This document shows, piece after piece, positions 24,466 through 35,489 of a stretch of 64,000 bases of DNA. Each line of letters starts with the position of its first letter. The stretch's first letter is position 1. Below the pieces are notes generated by a model. It searched no databases. It saw nothing but the letters and a program-made list of their open reading frames with translations, and was not told the origin of the DNA. The position numbers and the translations under genes are program-made. The stretch is taken from positions 5,895,001-5,959,000 of the forward strand of contig NC_134838.1 in the NCBI RefSeq assembly GCF_965363235.1. The letters run 5' to 3'. The DNA comes from Mytilus galloprovincialis. Its lineage: Eukaryota > Mollusca > Bivalvia > Mytilida > Mytilidae.

Positions 24466-24611
24466 AACTCTCTAAATTTGTCTTTTAGTTTGGAATGTGG
24501 AATACTAGTATAAAGTGTAGAAAATTCAAATGTTTTAATACTATTACAATATAAAAGAGAGTTAGATTGTATGTACTCTAAAAGATTTTGATAAGAGTGG
24601 ATGTTAACCAA

Positions 24612-25890
24612 AAAAAGAAATATTGGAAGGTTATTTATTTTTTTTTTTTGCCTTAAAGTTTCCCGTTATGTGTTTTAAATTATAAAAAGACTGCAACTTG
24701 TAAAACAAACAAAAAATGCAGTATCTGTTTCTTTGGTTTTAATCAGGCATTTATTTATAAGAAAGTGTAATACATTGTGATTTATCTAAAAGATTTTCGA
24801 ACGCGTAGTTATATTTGGTATTTCAAACACTTCATTGCTATCTATATAATTATATATTTATATATTACATCTTAATAGTTTAGATTTATCATAATAGACT
24901 GACGTGATAAACTTGTGACTACCTTTGAATTTGTTATTTTTGTATCAATTACTGAATAATGTGGATTTTCAAACTGTAATTTTTTATTTATTATTTTCTA
25001 ATGAATTTTCTTTCATCTGGTAGACTCGAGCTTGTTTTTTAAAAATAGGAACACCAAAAAAATATTTAAAAATAGGAACACCAAAAAAATATTTAAAAAA
25101 AGGAGCACGAAAGAAGTACCGCAATCACTTTAGTTTTGAGCGTTGTTGGTTGCTTATCTTTGTAACTCCTTCAAGTTTCAGGAATGTCTATCACGTTTTG
25201 CTCTATGAATTATCAGCATGTTTTTTCTTATTTTCTGATGAAGTAACTTTTGTTCTTATCTTATCTTGACACCCCATGAGTGAAGGATAATTAAAGCCTT
25301 GTCGTTGTCTGGTTGGTTTTTTTTTATGGTCCCCATTGATGTTTTCTCTCTTTTTATGTATACTTTTTTAACACAAACTGTTCATAGATAAAAATAAATG
25401 ATACGTGTAGCAGATGCTAAATAATTTAAATCCATAATAATGTATATAATTCCTGGTATATGTATGGTTTTTTAGAAAAAAAATAGTGTGTCTGTAAATC
25501 GATCTTTCAAAAATAGTATAAAGTCATGCATCATTCTTTTCCCCTTAACACCGTAAATCTAAATATATAATTTGCGTATAGGTATTTTAGTTATAGGTTC
25601 TGTTTGTCTGGTGCAATTTACCAAACAATCAGGATCAGGAAATTGTTATTAAATGCTGAACCTACAATACTTATTGCCACTTGTATGTTAACAACATCTT
25701 TCCTGTTTAATATTAACGGTACATCTAAATATGGAAGTGATGCGTAATAAAGGAAGCAAATTCGTATTGTTTTGTCGACCACGACAGACTTATATATGGC
25801 TCTGAGTACCAAAATGGAACATAGCAAATTCCCGTTTTCTTCTCCTGCCTCTGGTGCATGGTGAATAATGTGACTGTGTATATAATTCAA
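24612..25890. other. AT-rich spacer
   Basis: It contains a short 27 bp direct repeat (25041-25110) and homopolymer runs. No gene was recognised. Confidence 0.6.
25041..25110 (+). repeat. 27 bp direct repeat, about 2.5 copies
   Basis: AAAAATAGGAACACC recurs at 25041 and 25068, with a diverged third copy at 25095. Confidence 0.85.
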
Positions 25891-25899
25891 ATTATGTTT

Positions 25900-26245
25900 C
25901 ATGTTTTCAGTTTTGTTGTGTATTGTTTTTATGGCCCATTTATGGGTATTATGTTTTCTGGTCTGTGGGTCCGTCTGTTCGTTCGTTCTTCCGTTCTTCT
26001 GTCCGTTCGTCCGTCCGTTCTTCCATCTGTCCCGCTTAAGGTTAAAGTTTTTGGTCGAGGTAGTTTTTATGAAGTTGAAGTCCAATCAACTTGAAAATTT
26101 GTACACATGTTCCTAATGATATGATTTTTCTAATTATAATGCCAAATTAGAGATTTTACCCCATTTTCACGGTCCACTGAACATAGAAAATGATAATGTG
26201 GATGGGGCATCCGTATACTTAGGACACATTCTTGTTTATAATATT
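25900..26245 (-). repeat. Dispersed molluscan repeat, inverted copy of the 11200 repeat
   Basis: It contains a (TTCG/TCCG)-rich block, then CAATCAACTTGAAAATTTG, then GGTCCACTGAACATAGAAAA. This is the reverse complement order of the blocks at 11200-11510. The long minus-strand frame through this region is a by-product of the repeat. Confidence 0.85.
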
Positions 26246-26869
26246 GTAATTGCTTAATATAAAAATCACTGTACTGAATATTCCAATAATGGGTCTTTTA
26301 TTGGAAATCAAACGCTTTATCAGTACGGGCCCGTACGTACATCTTAAGTAAAGTGAAAGCACTGAAACTATTTTGTTTATAGTTGTTTTTTACTCATGTA
26401 TCTGTAATAAGTTAATTTTATTTATGAAATTACTATGTTGAAATAAACAATTCAATACAGATCAAACCCTTTTTAGGTTGGGTTGGGGGTTTTTTCTTTA
26501 TTTTTTTTTCTGTTTTTTTCCCTCGATAATACGTGACATGTAGCGTTACATTTTACTTGCTCTATAAAGAAAACAGTGGGGGATCCGGAACTCTTTATAA
26601 AGGAAGGCAATGACTGTCATAAGAGGGAGCTCGCGACAGTCATACTTCAGTGATTCCCTATATAATCAAACACATTTTCCTTACAAATTGGTAGGCCTGG
26701 GAAACCTATGCCGCCTTGATCCCCCTTTGTAATTATCAAAACGTACTGTACGACAAAAACATGTCCCATAGTATTCCAATTTATATTCGAGACGTCTCTC
26801 ACCAAGTGTTGATTTCGGGGATGTTTCAAAGGATTTCAAACATGGTCCCAAAAGGCAAAATAACACAAT

Positions 26870-27130
26870 ATCGAACTCCGAGGAAAACTTGACATGGAAA
26901 TGCCCTAATCAAACGGCAAAATCAAAAGCTCAAACACATCAAACGAATGGATAACCAGTCATCTTCCTGACTTGGTACAGACATTTTCTGATGTAGAAAA
27001 TGGTGGATTACACCTCTCCCTTCTATGACAGTCGCATAAAATTTCATAACATTGACAACAAAGTGTGAACAAAACAAACAGATATAGATGGTAGAAATTT
27101 TAAAAATAGGTTAACAGTTTTTTTTCAAAT
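26870..27130 (+). repeat. Dispersed repeat (family R1)
   Basis: Blocks in order: CGAACTCCGAGGAAAA, then GGCAAAATCAAAAGCTCAAA, then CTGACTTGGTACAGACATTT, then AGTGTGAACAAAACAAACAG. The same order is seen at 57180-57560 and in shorter copies at 44935-45670 (split), 52925-53060, 55935-56015 and 60590-60720. A reversed piece lies at 40340-40430. Confidence 0.85.
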
Positions 27131-28151
27131 CTTAATCACTATAAAACAAAATATGCAGCAAAGAAAAACAAAAATGTATATACCCAAAGCATATAAGCAA
27201 AAATGGAAAGATAAGAATACAAACAAATCACCATAGAACAATAACACAATGAAGGTATGAATAAGTACCGAGCAAGGCCAAATCGATATTACCAAAATTA
27301 TACAAAACCAGTGAATGTAATTATTTACAAAGAAAAATTATTAAAGAAAACATTAACACGGTATTAAGATGATGAATAATGACATTACCTAGAAAATAAC
27401 TTCTTGAAGATTTATCAGGTACACCAGGCCCTTTAACATCGAGAACATATCCTTCAAGGATGTAACATCACCACGAACACTAGACACCAACGCAATGAGA
27501 ACGCGTTACTTCATCTGAAAAAACACGAATTTGGGACAATACGAACAAGCACTTCTTGAATTCACTTAATCAGCAACACTTGAGACCAAGACAATAATCT
27601 TAATGGTATTCATCAAACACATATAAAATGATAGGTCAAATATATCAAACGAGGCAGCAATTCAAAATGAGGCCAGAGAAATGATTGAGAGAGTTTAAAC
27701 CCCAGTTTACAAGCACAATAGTAACAATACACTAACCACTGAGTAATATACAAACCTATGAATACCATTAACAGCTATATTTGAATATTATCATACCGGA
27801 TGTCTTTATATACGGTTACCATAGATGAAATGTTTTGTTTAAATATGGTTAAATATCAGGAGATGTTCGGTTGGCAGTAACTGAATTACACAGAAACGAA
27901 ATAAATATAGTGGTCAAAATGTATCTTTGAAAAATTTGAAAATAACTTATTATTTAGATATATTCGCTAACATGACAAAAGTAATAACAGAAACAAAAAA
28001 ATATGTCAATAAAGTCATTATTTCAGAAAATGATTTTGATTTACAGTTGTGTAAAACAAAGAAAAAGAAAGACAAAAAGACGAAACGAAACACAAGCCAA
28101 AAGAAGAATCAAAAGGTCCAATTGCTAAATTTATTGGGAATTCTGAACACC
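27131..28151. other. AT-rich spacer before the LTR element
   Basis: No recognisable gene or repeat. An 80-codon plus frame ending inside the adjacent LTR is judged accidental. Confidence 0.6.
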
Positions 28152-28156
28152 AGTAC

Positions 28157-28344
28157 TGTCAAGTATTAGTCGCTGTACATTTACTAAGTAACTAACGTCA
28201 CTAACGTTACCTATTGTTTACGTTGCCTATTGTTTACGTAACGTTGCCTTGAACATAACTTGAATACAATTTGATATGAACACAACGCCTTTCATTACTA
28301 ACCCTAAAGCGAAGTACTAACCACAAGAAACACGATACACGATA
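28157..28344 (+). repeat. 5' LTR of the BEL/Pao-type element
   Basis: It begins TGTCAAGTATTAG and ends CACGATA, and is identical to 31065-31252 by inspection. An internal near-repeat ACGTTGCCTATTGTTTACG is present. Confidence 0.92.
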
Positions 28345-28380
28345 TTGTGGTCTGTTTAATTATAGAAAAGCGTTTTTCTC

Positions 28381-28616
28381 TTTTCGTTACACATCTGTCC
28401 TGGTCCAATTTTATACTATCTTGAAACGAAATTGTATCTTTATCTACGTTCCATAACAGACCGAGTATTTTTACAGATTTGCTTTTATCCAGGGAATTCT
28501 CCGTTGCTGCAACTTGTCGTAATTTTGCATTATTCGACGTCCAAGACCTCAAGTTAAATCCTCCTCTGGATAATAATTCTCTCGATTCTTTGTAGAATGT
28601 CATCATGCTCTCTTCG
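28381..28616 (-). pseudogene. Inverted BEL/Pao reverse transcriptase fragment between the 5' LTR and gag
   Basis: On the minus strand an uninterrupted frame of about 79 codons carries FNLRSWTSNN, then VKILGLLWN, then DTISFQ and CVTKRE. These are the conserved steps that follow the catalytic box in BEL/Pao polymerases. It is antisense to the element's own gag. At its left side is the 5' LTR plus three bases; at its right side the last 31 bp of the LTR plus the same three bases are repeated (28314-28347 equals 28617-28650). This arrangement points to an aberrant reverse transcription or recombination event, not to a normal layout. Confidence 0.82.
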
Positions 28617-28647
28617 GTACTAACCACAAGAAACACGATACACGATA

Positions 28648-28662
28648 TTGGTGCCGTGACCC
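28648..28662 (+). promoter_or_regulatory. Candidate primer binding site of the BEL/Pao-type element
   Basis: TTGGTGCCGTGACCC follows the second copy of the LTR end and sits directly before the gag start. After the first LTR copy only TTG of this motif remains, so the inverted fragment interrupts the junction. The matching tRNA was not determined. Confidence 0.55.
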
Positions 28663-30876
28663 ATGGAGAAATTAAAAGCAATTCGTGGTGGTCACCGTAG
28701 TGCAGTTACAAGATTAATTAATAGAACGAAGGAAAGAATTTCGCAAGAAGATATTGGACATGAAGAACTTTCGGCTGCCGCAGACAACCTTACAAAGAAG
28801 AGGAACCTGCTTGAATCTTTAGACTCACAGATCTTAGATGGAACCGAATTAGAAGACATGGAACAAGAAATTCTTGACGCGGACGATTATGCAATGAATA
28901 TGGAAGTCGCCATTCGCCGATTCAAGGACATAGTTTCTGGAAACAAAACAACCCCATTTCAGCAAACGGTGAGTGAAACAACTTATGTTCCAATAGCCAA
29001 TACACTTGATTCATCAAATTTTCCGTCAACAAGTATTGCAAATCATAATTCAAACCATTCAGAAAATGTATTTTCCGTAGATAACAACTCCGTTTATACG
29101 AATGCAAACCCAACAACAGCAACAAACTTCTATCACAAGCTACCGAAGCTTGATCTACCAAACTTTACGGGAGACATATTAACATGGCAGACATTTTGGG
29201 AATCGTTTGAGACAACCATTCATCACAATCCCTCTTTGACAAATATACAAAAGTTCAGCTATCTCAAATCTCAGGTACACAGTGAAGCCGCACAATGCAT
29301 ATCCGGTTTATCTCTATCAAACGCCAACTATGAACACGCAATTATATTGTTAAAGGAGAGGTATGGACAGACACAAACAATTATAAACGCGTACATGCAG
29401 AATCTACTAGAACTTTCGCATCCGTCACTTACACCGCACAGCATAAGGACATTTTACGATAAAATGGAATCGTGCATAAGGGGATTAGAATCGCTCGGAC
29501 AATCGCAAGACACATTCGGATCACTTTTAGTACCAATTATATTTGGAAAACTACCCGATGAAATGAGAAAACTTATGACCAGAGAACACGGGAAACGGAA
29601 TTGGGATATAAGGTCCCTTAGAGAAGCAATCGGCAAAGAGATGTACGTTCAGGAAACTGGTAATTCAGATAAATTAGACAGTTTCACACCCACAGCGTCA
29701 TTTCACACAACAGTTGAACCCAAAATCACTGCAAGACCTCAATATGTAATAAATCAGTTCAAACCCAAAACCTGTATTTATTGCAAACAATCGCATTCGT
29801 CAGTCGAATGTACCAGTGTTGTAGACAGAGAGAGCCGCTTAGCTATCATTGAACAGAAAAAAGTATGTTACAGTTGCTTTGGAAGTCATAAAGTTTCAGA
29901 ATGCCGCTCGCGTTTTAGATGCAGAAAATGTGATAACAAGCACCACACAAGTCTTTGTGACAGTAATAAGAATCAAGAAAAGGAAAGCGTAAGCGTAAGT
30001 ACAGAAAAATCTTTACCGCAAAACACCATAGTAAGTACAGTAGAGAGCGAAAATGATGCATTAACATGTTACACGTCGACATTGAACATTAAACCAAGGA
30101 CAGACATTTTATTAAAGACAGCCATTTCACCAGTTTGGGTAGATGACAGGTCAGCTACCGCTAATATTCTTTTAGATGAAGGATCTCAGAAGTCGTTTAT
30201 TAGCGAGGAATTAGCCGCTGAATTGCAATTAAAACCGAATGGAACCTCGACAGTTAGCCTAGCAGCATTTGGAGATGAAAACAGAAATATACGATATTTG
30301 GACATTGCCGTAATAGATTTACAAACTCAGAATGGGAAGAAAATACCAATGGAAGTATTTATTGTCCCTACTATCGCAGCCCCATTACACAATCGCATGC
30401 CATACAATGCTGCTAAACTGCCTTACCTCAGTGGACTTACATTAGCGCACCCTGTGAGCGACATGGATAAATTCAGGATTTCATTTTTAATAGGTTCGGA
30501 TTACTACTGGGATATCGTAGAAGACACAGTTATCCGAGGACCAGGCCCGACCGCAGTAGAATCAAAACTCGGATACCTACTTTCTGGACCAATGAAAGAC
30601 TCAGCTGGACCCACATCCTCATCTTTCATGTTACAACACAAGACAGAAGAAGTCGATTTGAAACGTTTTGGGAAAATCGAATCAATGGGAGAAGTATCTG
30701 ACAATTCAATGAAATTTAACAAAGACTATTTTGAGACGTATCATTCAAAAAGCAACACAATGAAGAACAATGGTAGGATTCACACATTTAGCAGGGAACC
30801 AGGAATAATGAAAATCCACGGAGACAGAGCACCGAGTAAAACTGAAGCCAAGCTAAAGATTCAAACATGGACTTAA
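28663..30876 (+). CDS. BEL/Pao-type gag-protease polyprotein, 737 aa, no polymerase
   Basis: Residues 1-95 form a charged, probably helical N-terminus. Residues 158-330 match the retrotransposon gag region of the DUF1759 type (KLDLPNFTGD, then FSYLKSQV, then LLKERYG). Three zinc-knuckle-like cysteine/histidine clusters follow at about 371-383, 402-414 and 420-432; the first two are CX2CX3HX4C. Residues 485-650 match the DUF1758-type aspartic protease; its active-site position reads LLDEGSQKSFI, with DEG in place of the usual DSG or DTG. The rest resembles the link to the polymerase but ends at residue 737. Gag packages the RNA and the protease would cut the polyprotein. The start was chosen as the ATG just after the primer site. 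The frame is intact over 2.2 kb with identical flanking LTRs, so the copy is young and might move using another element's polymerase. Confidence 0.9.
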   Translation: MEKLKAIRGGHRSAVTRLINRTKERISQEDIGHEELSAAADNLTKKRNLLESLDSQILDGTELEDMEQEILDADDYAMNMEVAIRRFKDIVSGNKTTPFQQTVSETTYVPIANTLDSSNFPSTSIANHNSNHSENVFSVDNNSVYTNANPTTATNFYHKLPKLDLPNFTGDILTWQTFWESFETTIHHNPSLTNIQKFSYLKSQVHSEAAQCISGLSLSNANYEHAIILLKERYGQTQTIINAYMQNLLELSHPSLTPHSIRTFYDKMESCIRGLESLGQSQDTFGSLLVPIIFGKLPDEMRKLMTREHGKRNWDIRSLREAIGKEMYVQETGNSDKLDSFTPTASFHTTVEPKITARPQYVINQFKPKTCIYCKQSHSSVECTSVVDRESRLAIIEQKKVCYSCFGSHKVSECRSRFRCRKCDNKHHTSLCDSNKNQEKESVSVSTEKSLPQNTIVSTVESENDALTCYTSTLNIKPRTDILLKTAISPVWVDDRSATANILLDEGSQKSFISEELAAELQLKPNGTSTVSLAAFGDENRNIRYLDIAVIDLQTQNGKKIPMEVFIVPTIAAPLHNRMPYNAAKLPYLSGLTLAHPVSDMDKFRISFLIGSDYYWDIVEDTVIRGPGPTAVESKLGYLLSGPMKDSAGPTSSSFMLQHKTEEVDLKRFGKIESMGEVSDNSMKFNKDYFETYHSKSNTMKNNGRIHTFSREPGIMKIHGDRAPSKTEAKLKIQTWT

Positions 30877-31064
30877 TACTTTCATGACAATATACTTACT
30901 GGTATCAAGAGCGCCGTAATTTTGATAATGATCATAGTGAATAGACAGTTTAACAATTTCTATTTATTTACATGGACTTTAAATAGTTAATTATCATTTC
31001 ACACTTTGTATGTTAATTTCTTTTTCATAATTTTAGATTAATTTTCACTTTTCGGCGCCCCCAG

Positions 31065-31252
31065 TGTCAAGTATTAGTCGCTGTACATTTACTAAGTAAC
31101 TAACGTCACTAACGTTACCTATTGTTTACGTTGCCTATTGTTTACGTAACGTTGCCTTGAACATAACTTGAATACAATTTGATATGAACACAACGCCTTT
31201 CATTACTAACCCTAAAGCGAAGTACTAACCACAAGAAACACGATACACGATA
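31065..31252 (+). repeat. 3' LTR of the BEL/Pao-type element
   Basis: It matches the 5' LTR over all 188 bp. It is preceded by TTCGGCGCCCCCAG instead of a purine tract and followed by the target duplication AGTAC. Confidence 0.92.
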
Positions 31253-31257
31253 AGTAC

Positions 31258-32020
31258 CAAAACAAGAGAAAAGAGCAGTTTGTTACTACAGTTGAATATC
31301 ACAACAGACAAACTGACTCCAGCAAATCTTCAAAAACATTGGTTCAAGATAAGATATATTAGAACATTCCCTTTCAAATACAATCTCTATTCTATTTACC
31401 CTTAACTTACTGAACAAATGGTTTGTACTTTTATAAATATCTGTAAATATTCCCATTCCCATGTAAGGCATGTTAAATTATTAAAGTCGATCCTCGTGCA
31501 GTTGTTTTACATGTGAAGGTTAATATATTTTACCAGTAAACGATTCTAAATATAGAAATAGGTGGAAACCTATTAAAGTCGGTCAATGTGTCAGATATTA
31601 AATGTATTTGTGTAAATGTATTTATACTAGCAATTCAAAGAGTCAAGGCTAAAACTGTCACCGTGATACACAATTGATTGTCATTTTGTCTCTTCATTCT
31701 GTAATTGAAGATATTTATATGTTTTTTCTATTTGTCATATATGTCAAATACTGTTTTTGTCCTTTAATCTATTGCATATATATGTTCTATAAATTTTTAG
31801 GGGTTAATTCAATAGATAAAGAATATACGGGATAATTTTATCATTTCTTTGGAAGAACACAATCAGAAGATGTTTCGTTTTACATCAACAAAATAATTAA
31901 GCATGATTTCATAGATGTAGACCAAGAGGGAAGAATTGTATATATTTCCTTTTGTAAAACTGTATGCCTCAAACCCATGTAAAGATAGAAACATATTCTT
32001 TAAAAAAAGATTGAATATAT
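31258..32020. other. AT-rich spacer
   Basis: No gene or repeat recognised. Confidence 0.6.
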
Positions 32021-32105
32021 ATAGTTATCAAAGGTACCAGGATTATAATTTAGTACGCCAGACGCGCGTTTCGTCTACATAAGACTCATCAGTGACGCTC
32101 TTGAA
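32020..32105 (-). repeat. SINE-like dispersed repeat, subfamily I, reverse orientation
   Basis: It contains the core ACGCCAGACGCGCGTTTCGT followed by ACTCATCAGTGACGCTC. The forward version is at 50640-50830 with the same flank (CCTTTGATAACT when read forward). The core is shared with copies at 44735-44815, 53450-53625 and 54690-54870. Confidence 0.8.
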
Positions 32106-32444
32106 AAATACATTTATTATAGGGGATTAAATGAATGGAACGATTAATATCAAGGATATAAAAAGTAATAAAAAAGATCAGCAAAAAAAGTAAAAAATAA
32201 TACAAATGGGTTGAAATCTTTGATAAAAAAAACTTAAAGTTATTGATATCGGGAGAGCAATCAATCCAAATAAAACCCAATATACCCTGAGAAGAAAAAT
32301 AATAAAGTAGCTAGTAGAATTGATTGTTTTCCAGTAAGTCAATATGTGAGACCAAGAGTACTCAACACTGATATAAGACAATTGAAAATGCAGATTACTA
32401 AGCGATTTCACTTAAAATTAATAATTGTAAAGGAAACAAAGGAA

Positions 32445-33490
32445 ACAGATATTTCAAATTAAACAGCAGTATTCATAACGACGAAATATACAAAATAAAA
32501 ATAAAAACTTTAATTGATAAATATGAAAAATTAAGATATAGGAAAAGCTAAGCAATTTTGTGGGATCTATTTAAAATAGAAGTAAGAGATAAAACTATAG
32601 AACATTGTAAATCAAAAGCTAAACATAAAAGAGGTGACGTTAAAAACTAGAAGAAGAAGTAAAACTTTTGAATGAAATTCATGATAATAACCTTGATGAA
32701 AAAAATACCGATTTGCCACACATAAAAGATCGAAGAAACGCTACAAACTCTATATTCAGATAAAATAAAAGGGGCACAATTAAGATCACGAGTTGATTTG
32801 ATAGAAAAAGGCGAAAAAAAATCAAAAATATTTTTGAGATTAGAAAAATCTAGACAAACAAAAAAACAACATAACTGCTATAAGGAACAGTAAAGGGAAA
32901 ATAACCGAAGATCAGGGTAAACTTTTATAAACGGGGAGAAATTATTTTGTAAATTTATATAAATCAACAAAGCTTAAATTAAAAGAAATTGGAAATTATA
33001 CTGAAAATACAAAAATAAATTACAAACTAACTACACATGAAAGCAATGAAATTGACGTAAAAGAGGAATGTATAAAATCTGTTTTAGAATAAAACTTAAT
33101 AAAATGGCGGGTATGGATGGTCTTCCAATTGAATTCTATAGATCTTTCTGTCCAGCTTACAAAACTTTGCTGTAGATGTCTTTACTAATTGCGATCAGAA
33201 AAAAGGATTGACAAATTCACAGAAAATAGGATAAATGACCCTTATTTACAAAACAAATGACCCTTTATATTTAGATATTTACATACCAATTACTGAATTA
33301 AATGTAGATACTAAAATTGAAGCATATTCTCTTGCATAAAGACTTAAACCAATATTGACTATTCACAGTGATCAAAACGGGTATGAAAGCACAGACATAT
33401 CTGATAGAGTAATAAAAACAGGTACTGTCCAACAATTTATATTGTTGATCATATTATCTAAAAATACAATATCGCCTAAACAGGATATAA
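32445..33490 (+). pseudogene. Decayed LINE, reverse transcriptase region
   Basis: Pieces in different frames give ILWDLFKIEVRDKTIEHC, then KIKGAQLRSRVDLIEKGEK, then MAGMDGLPIEFYRSFCP, then DTKIEAYSLA. They occur in the order expected between the linker and the palm of an L1-like or related ORF2 protein. The P.G.DGLP.EFY step is a well-known LINE signature. Stops and frameshifts occur every 30-100 codons and neither end is intact. The subfamily is uncertain. Confidence 0.82.
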
Positions 33491-35440
33491 AATGAGTCGA
33501 AGGACTGAAACTGTAGATTGAGTGTTTGTAAGGGATTTTTCCCTGTAACTCTTATTATCTTAGATATTTGAACTCAAGTAGATAGTTACCTTTATGTCAT
33601 AATGACATTCATACCATATATTCTTACTTTTTAGCATGATATGTTATTTCAATGTTATGACCTATTTTAATAATTGATAACTGGAGAGCCACTATATATT
33701 TTACAAAGAAATTGAACTGCACAAAACATTAATATTTCCAATAATTGCACTGTGCTAAGCCAATAAACAAATGCAAGTACACAAAAAAACGTGTACATGT
33801 AGTGTATATAAAGTAGAGAACTTATTTAGTACTACATGTAACATAACAGGTAATTACATCTAACATTGTGTTTATCATTCAATGATTTAATTGTGGATGT
33901 AACGCGTCTTCTGATTGGATGACGTTGTTTCGTTTATTAGCCTATAGACATAATTTAGTCATGTGAACATGACGTCATCAACGTTTTTTCATGGTTTTCT
34001 CAGGTTTAAAAATTGAATTGAGAATTAAATAATAAGAAAAAACTAATATTTTTTCTGACTATTCGAAATAACATAAAAAATGTGTTGGACACTTTAAAAT
34101 AACACACTACGCGGGTTGTTTAGTGTGCACCACATTTTTTTTATGTTATTTCTTCATAGAGAGAAAAAATATTACAGTCATTCCTTAAATGATGCAGAAA
34201 GGAGTGTATGGGACTTTTCTAATTCTCTGACAACAATCTTTAGCTACATGTTACGTTGAAATACATAATTGCATACGATTTTTTACCATATAAAATAGTT
34301 TTGGTATACGATGTGGTTAATGATCTACTTAACCTTATTTCCAGGTCTTGCTGTGTGTCCATACTGTTATCAACTTAAGTCTTTATAAGGATTATCAAAT
34401 GAAACAATGCTATGTTAATTAGTCAATATACACTAATCATTACGGACATAATGAATTTGCTATGTCATGAACATATTTTTTTTTCAATAAGAGATGTGTT
34501 GAAATAACGTCCTGAATAAGCATGCAATATTTGCACTGTACTTTAAGAAAACAACATTCAACTGAATAACTATTACTAATGTAAATTACAAAAAAACAGA
34601 ATTAAGGAGAAAAGTATTGGCAAACATTCTCGCAATTTCTTCCTAGTTATAGCGTTCAATTATCTTTAATGATTAAATTTTTACTTTATAAAGAGTACGA
34701 TCGATGTAGACATTATCATAGTGGGGTGGCCTAAATCGAAAAAAGATTTTTCCATCTTGTCAACTTTAAATTTTGTATAACAGCATTTGAGAAACAACAT
34801 TTGTCTGTGAAGTAACCACTGCGTGTTTTAATTAGAATTGTTGTTTGTCTTTCTCCAAATTATATAATGTTACTTTATCATACCTCCTCCTTGCTAACTA
34901 AGTGTAGTTACAAAAGAAAACTGTTGTAGATTTGTTTATTTGGTCATTAATCTAATAACATTTTCATTTCAGATTTTTAAAGCTTGTTAAAAAAAAATTA
35001 TTCTATTAAATTTACAGCCAGTTGCTATGTTCTACTTTTCACATAAACAGATTTCTATAATAATTTACGCAGAAACAAATGCAAGTGTTTTGCATTCGAA
35101 AATATCATTTACAATTCTAATTGAATGTTGCTTTTATGATAAATTATTATTTTTCACAGCTGTTGTTATTATTGTAAGTAAAAAAATCACGCCAAAACAT
35201 TCAGTGAAAATATCAACTTTCTAATTTTTTAATACCATTTCATAATATGTTTTATCTCGTCTAAATAAATTGAAGATTTATTTCGGAAAACAGTTTTAAA
35301 TAAGTTCAGCTATACATTTCTTCGTTTTGTTATCATCGTATCCTATTTTGTTTACATTAAGATCAAATCTCGATAGTTTAGCAAGTAATTTATTTCTGTA
35401 TAATTTCTTTACATAAGTATGGAAAAGTAAAACAATATCA
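33491..35440. other. AT-rich spacer with one inverted repeat
   Basis: Apart from the inverted repeat at 34043-34175, no gene or repeat family is recognised. Confidence 0.55.
34043..34175. repeat. Inverted repeat (MITE-like hairpin), about 133 bp
   Basis: The left arm has TAATATTTTTTCTGACTATT then GAAATAACATAAAAAATGTG; the right arm is its inverted partner, ending GAGAAAAAATATTA. Arms of about 45 bp surround a centre that has its own short inverted pair (ACACACTA and TAGTGTGC). No target duplication could be settled. Confidence 0.7.
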
Positions 35441-35489
35441 TGTTTATGATGGACGTTTGCTCTCTTACTAGACTTTGTGTACCTTAGTT

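Larger units (their letters stand above)
21505..24611 (-). pseudogene. Penelope-like retroelement remnant, split by two later insertions
   Basis: Read on the minus strand, 24611-23966 and 22122-21505 together match the better copy at 42140-43375. Surviving pieces include motif A (FSTLYTSIPH), the YIDD catalytic box and the 3' tail. The block is interrupted by a 161 bp GC-rich element inside the motif A region and by a 1.84 kb CACTA-type element just after YIDD. It is also damaged by frameshifts and by deletions, one removing part of the motif B (NCAPLL) region and one removing the stretch before the SQLIRYSRA-type segment. It cannot be functional. The tail at 21505-21700 is shared with several other fragments in the window. 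Confidence 0.85.
28157..31252 (+). mobile_element. BEL/Pao-type LTR retrotransposon, gag-protease only
   Basis: Two LTRs of 188 bp (28157-28344 and 31065-31252) appear identical. They are flanked by the 5 bp duplication AGTAC (28152-28156 and 31253-31257), the size typical of BEL/Pao. Inside lie an inverted reverse transcriptase fragment, a 34 bp repeat of the LTR end plus the next three bases, a possible primer binding site, and a long gag-protease frame. There is no downstream reverse transcriptase, RNase H or integrase; the gag frame is followed after about 190 bp by the 3' LTR. The element cannot supply its own polymerase. The identical LTRs indicate a recent insertion or recent gene conversion. 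Confidence 0.92.

Noticed and set aside
24240..24611. A 123-codon minus frame and a 68-codon plus frame rich in Gly and Pro
   Set aside because: Both are produced by the GC-rich 161 bp element inside the Penelope-like remnant.
25618..26085. A 155-codon minus-strand frame
   Set aside because: It runs through the inverted dispersed repeat and its TTCG/TCCG-rich block; the basic, repetitive start reflects that block.
28304..28681. A 125-codon minus-strand frame as a host gene
   Set aside because: Its ends are translated LTR sequence and its middle is an inverted BEL/Pao polymerase piece, so it is a chimera of element parts.
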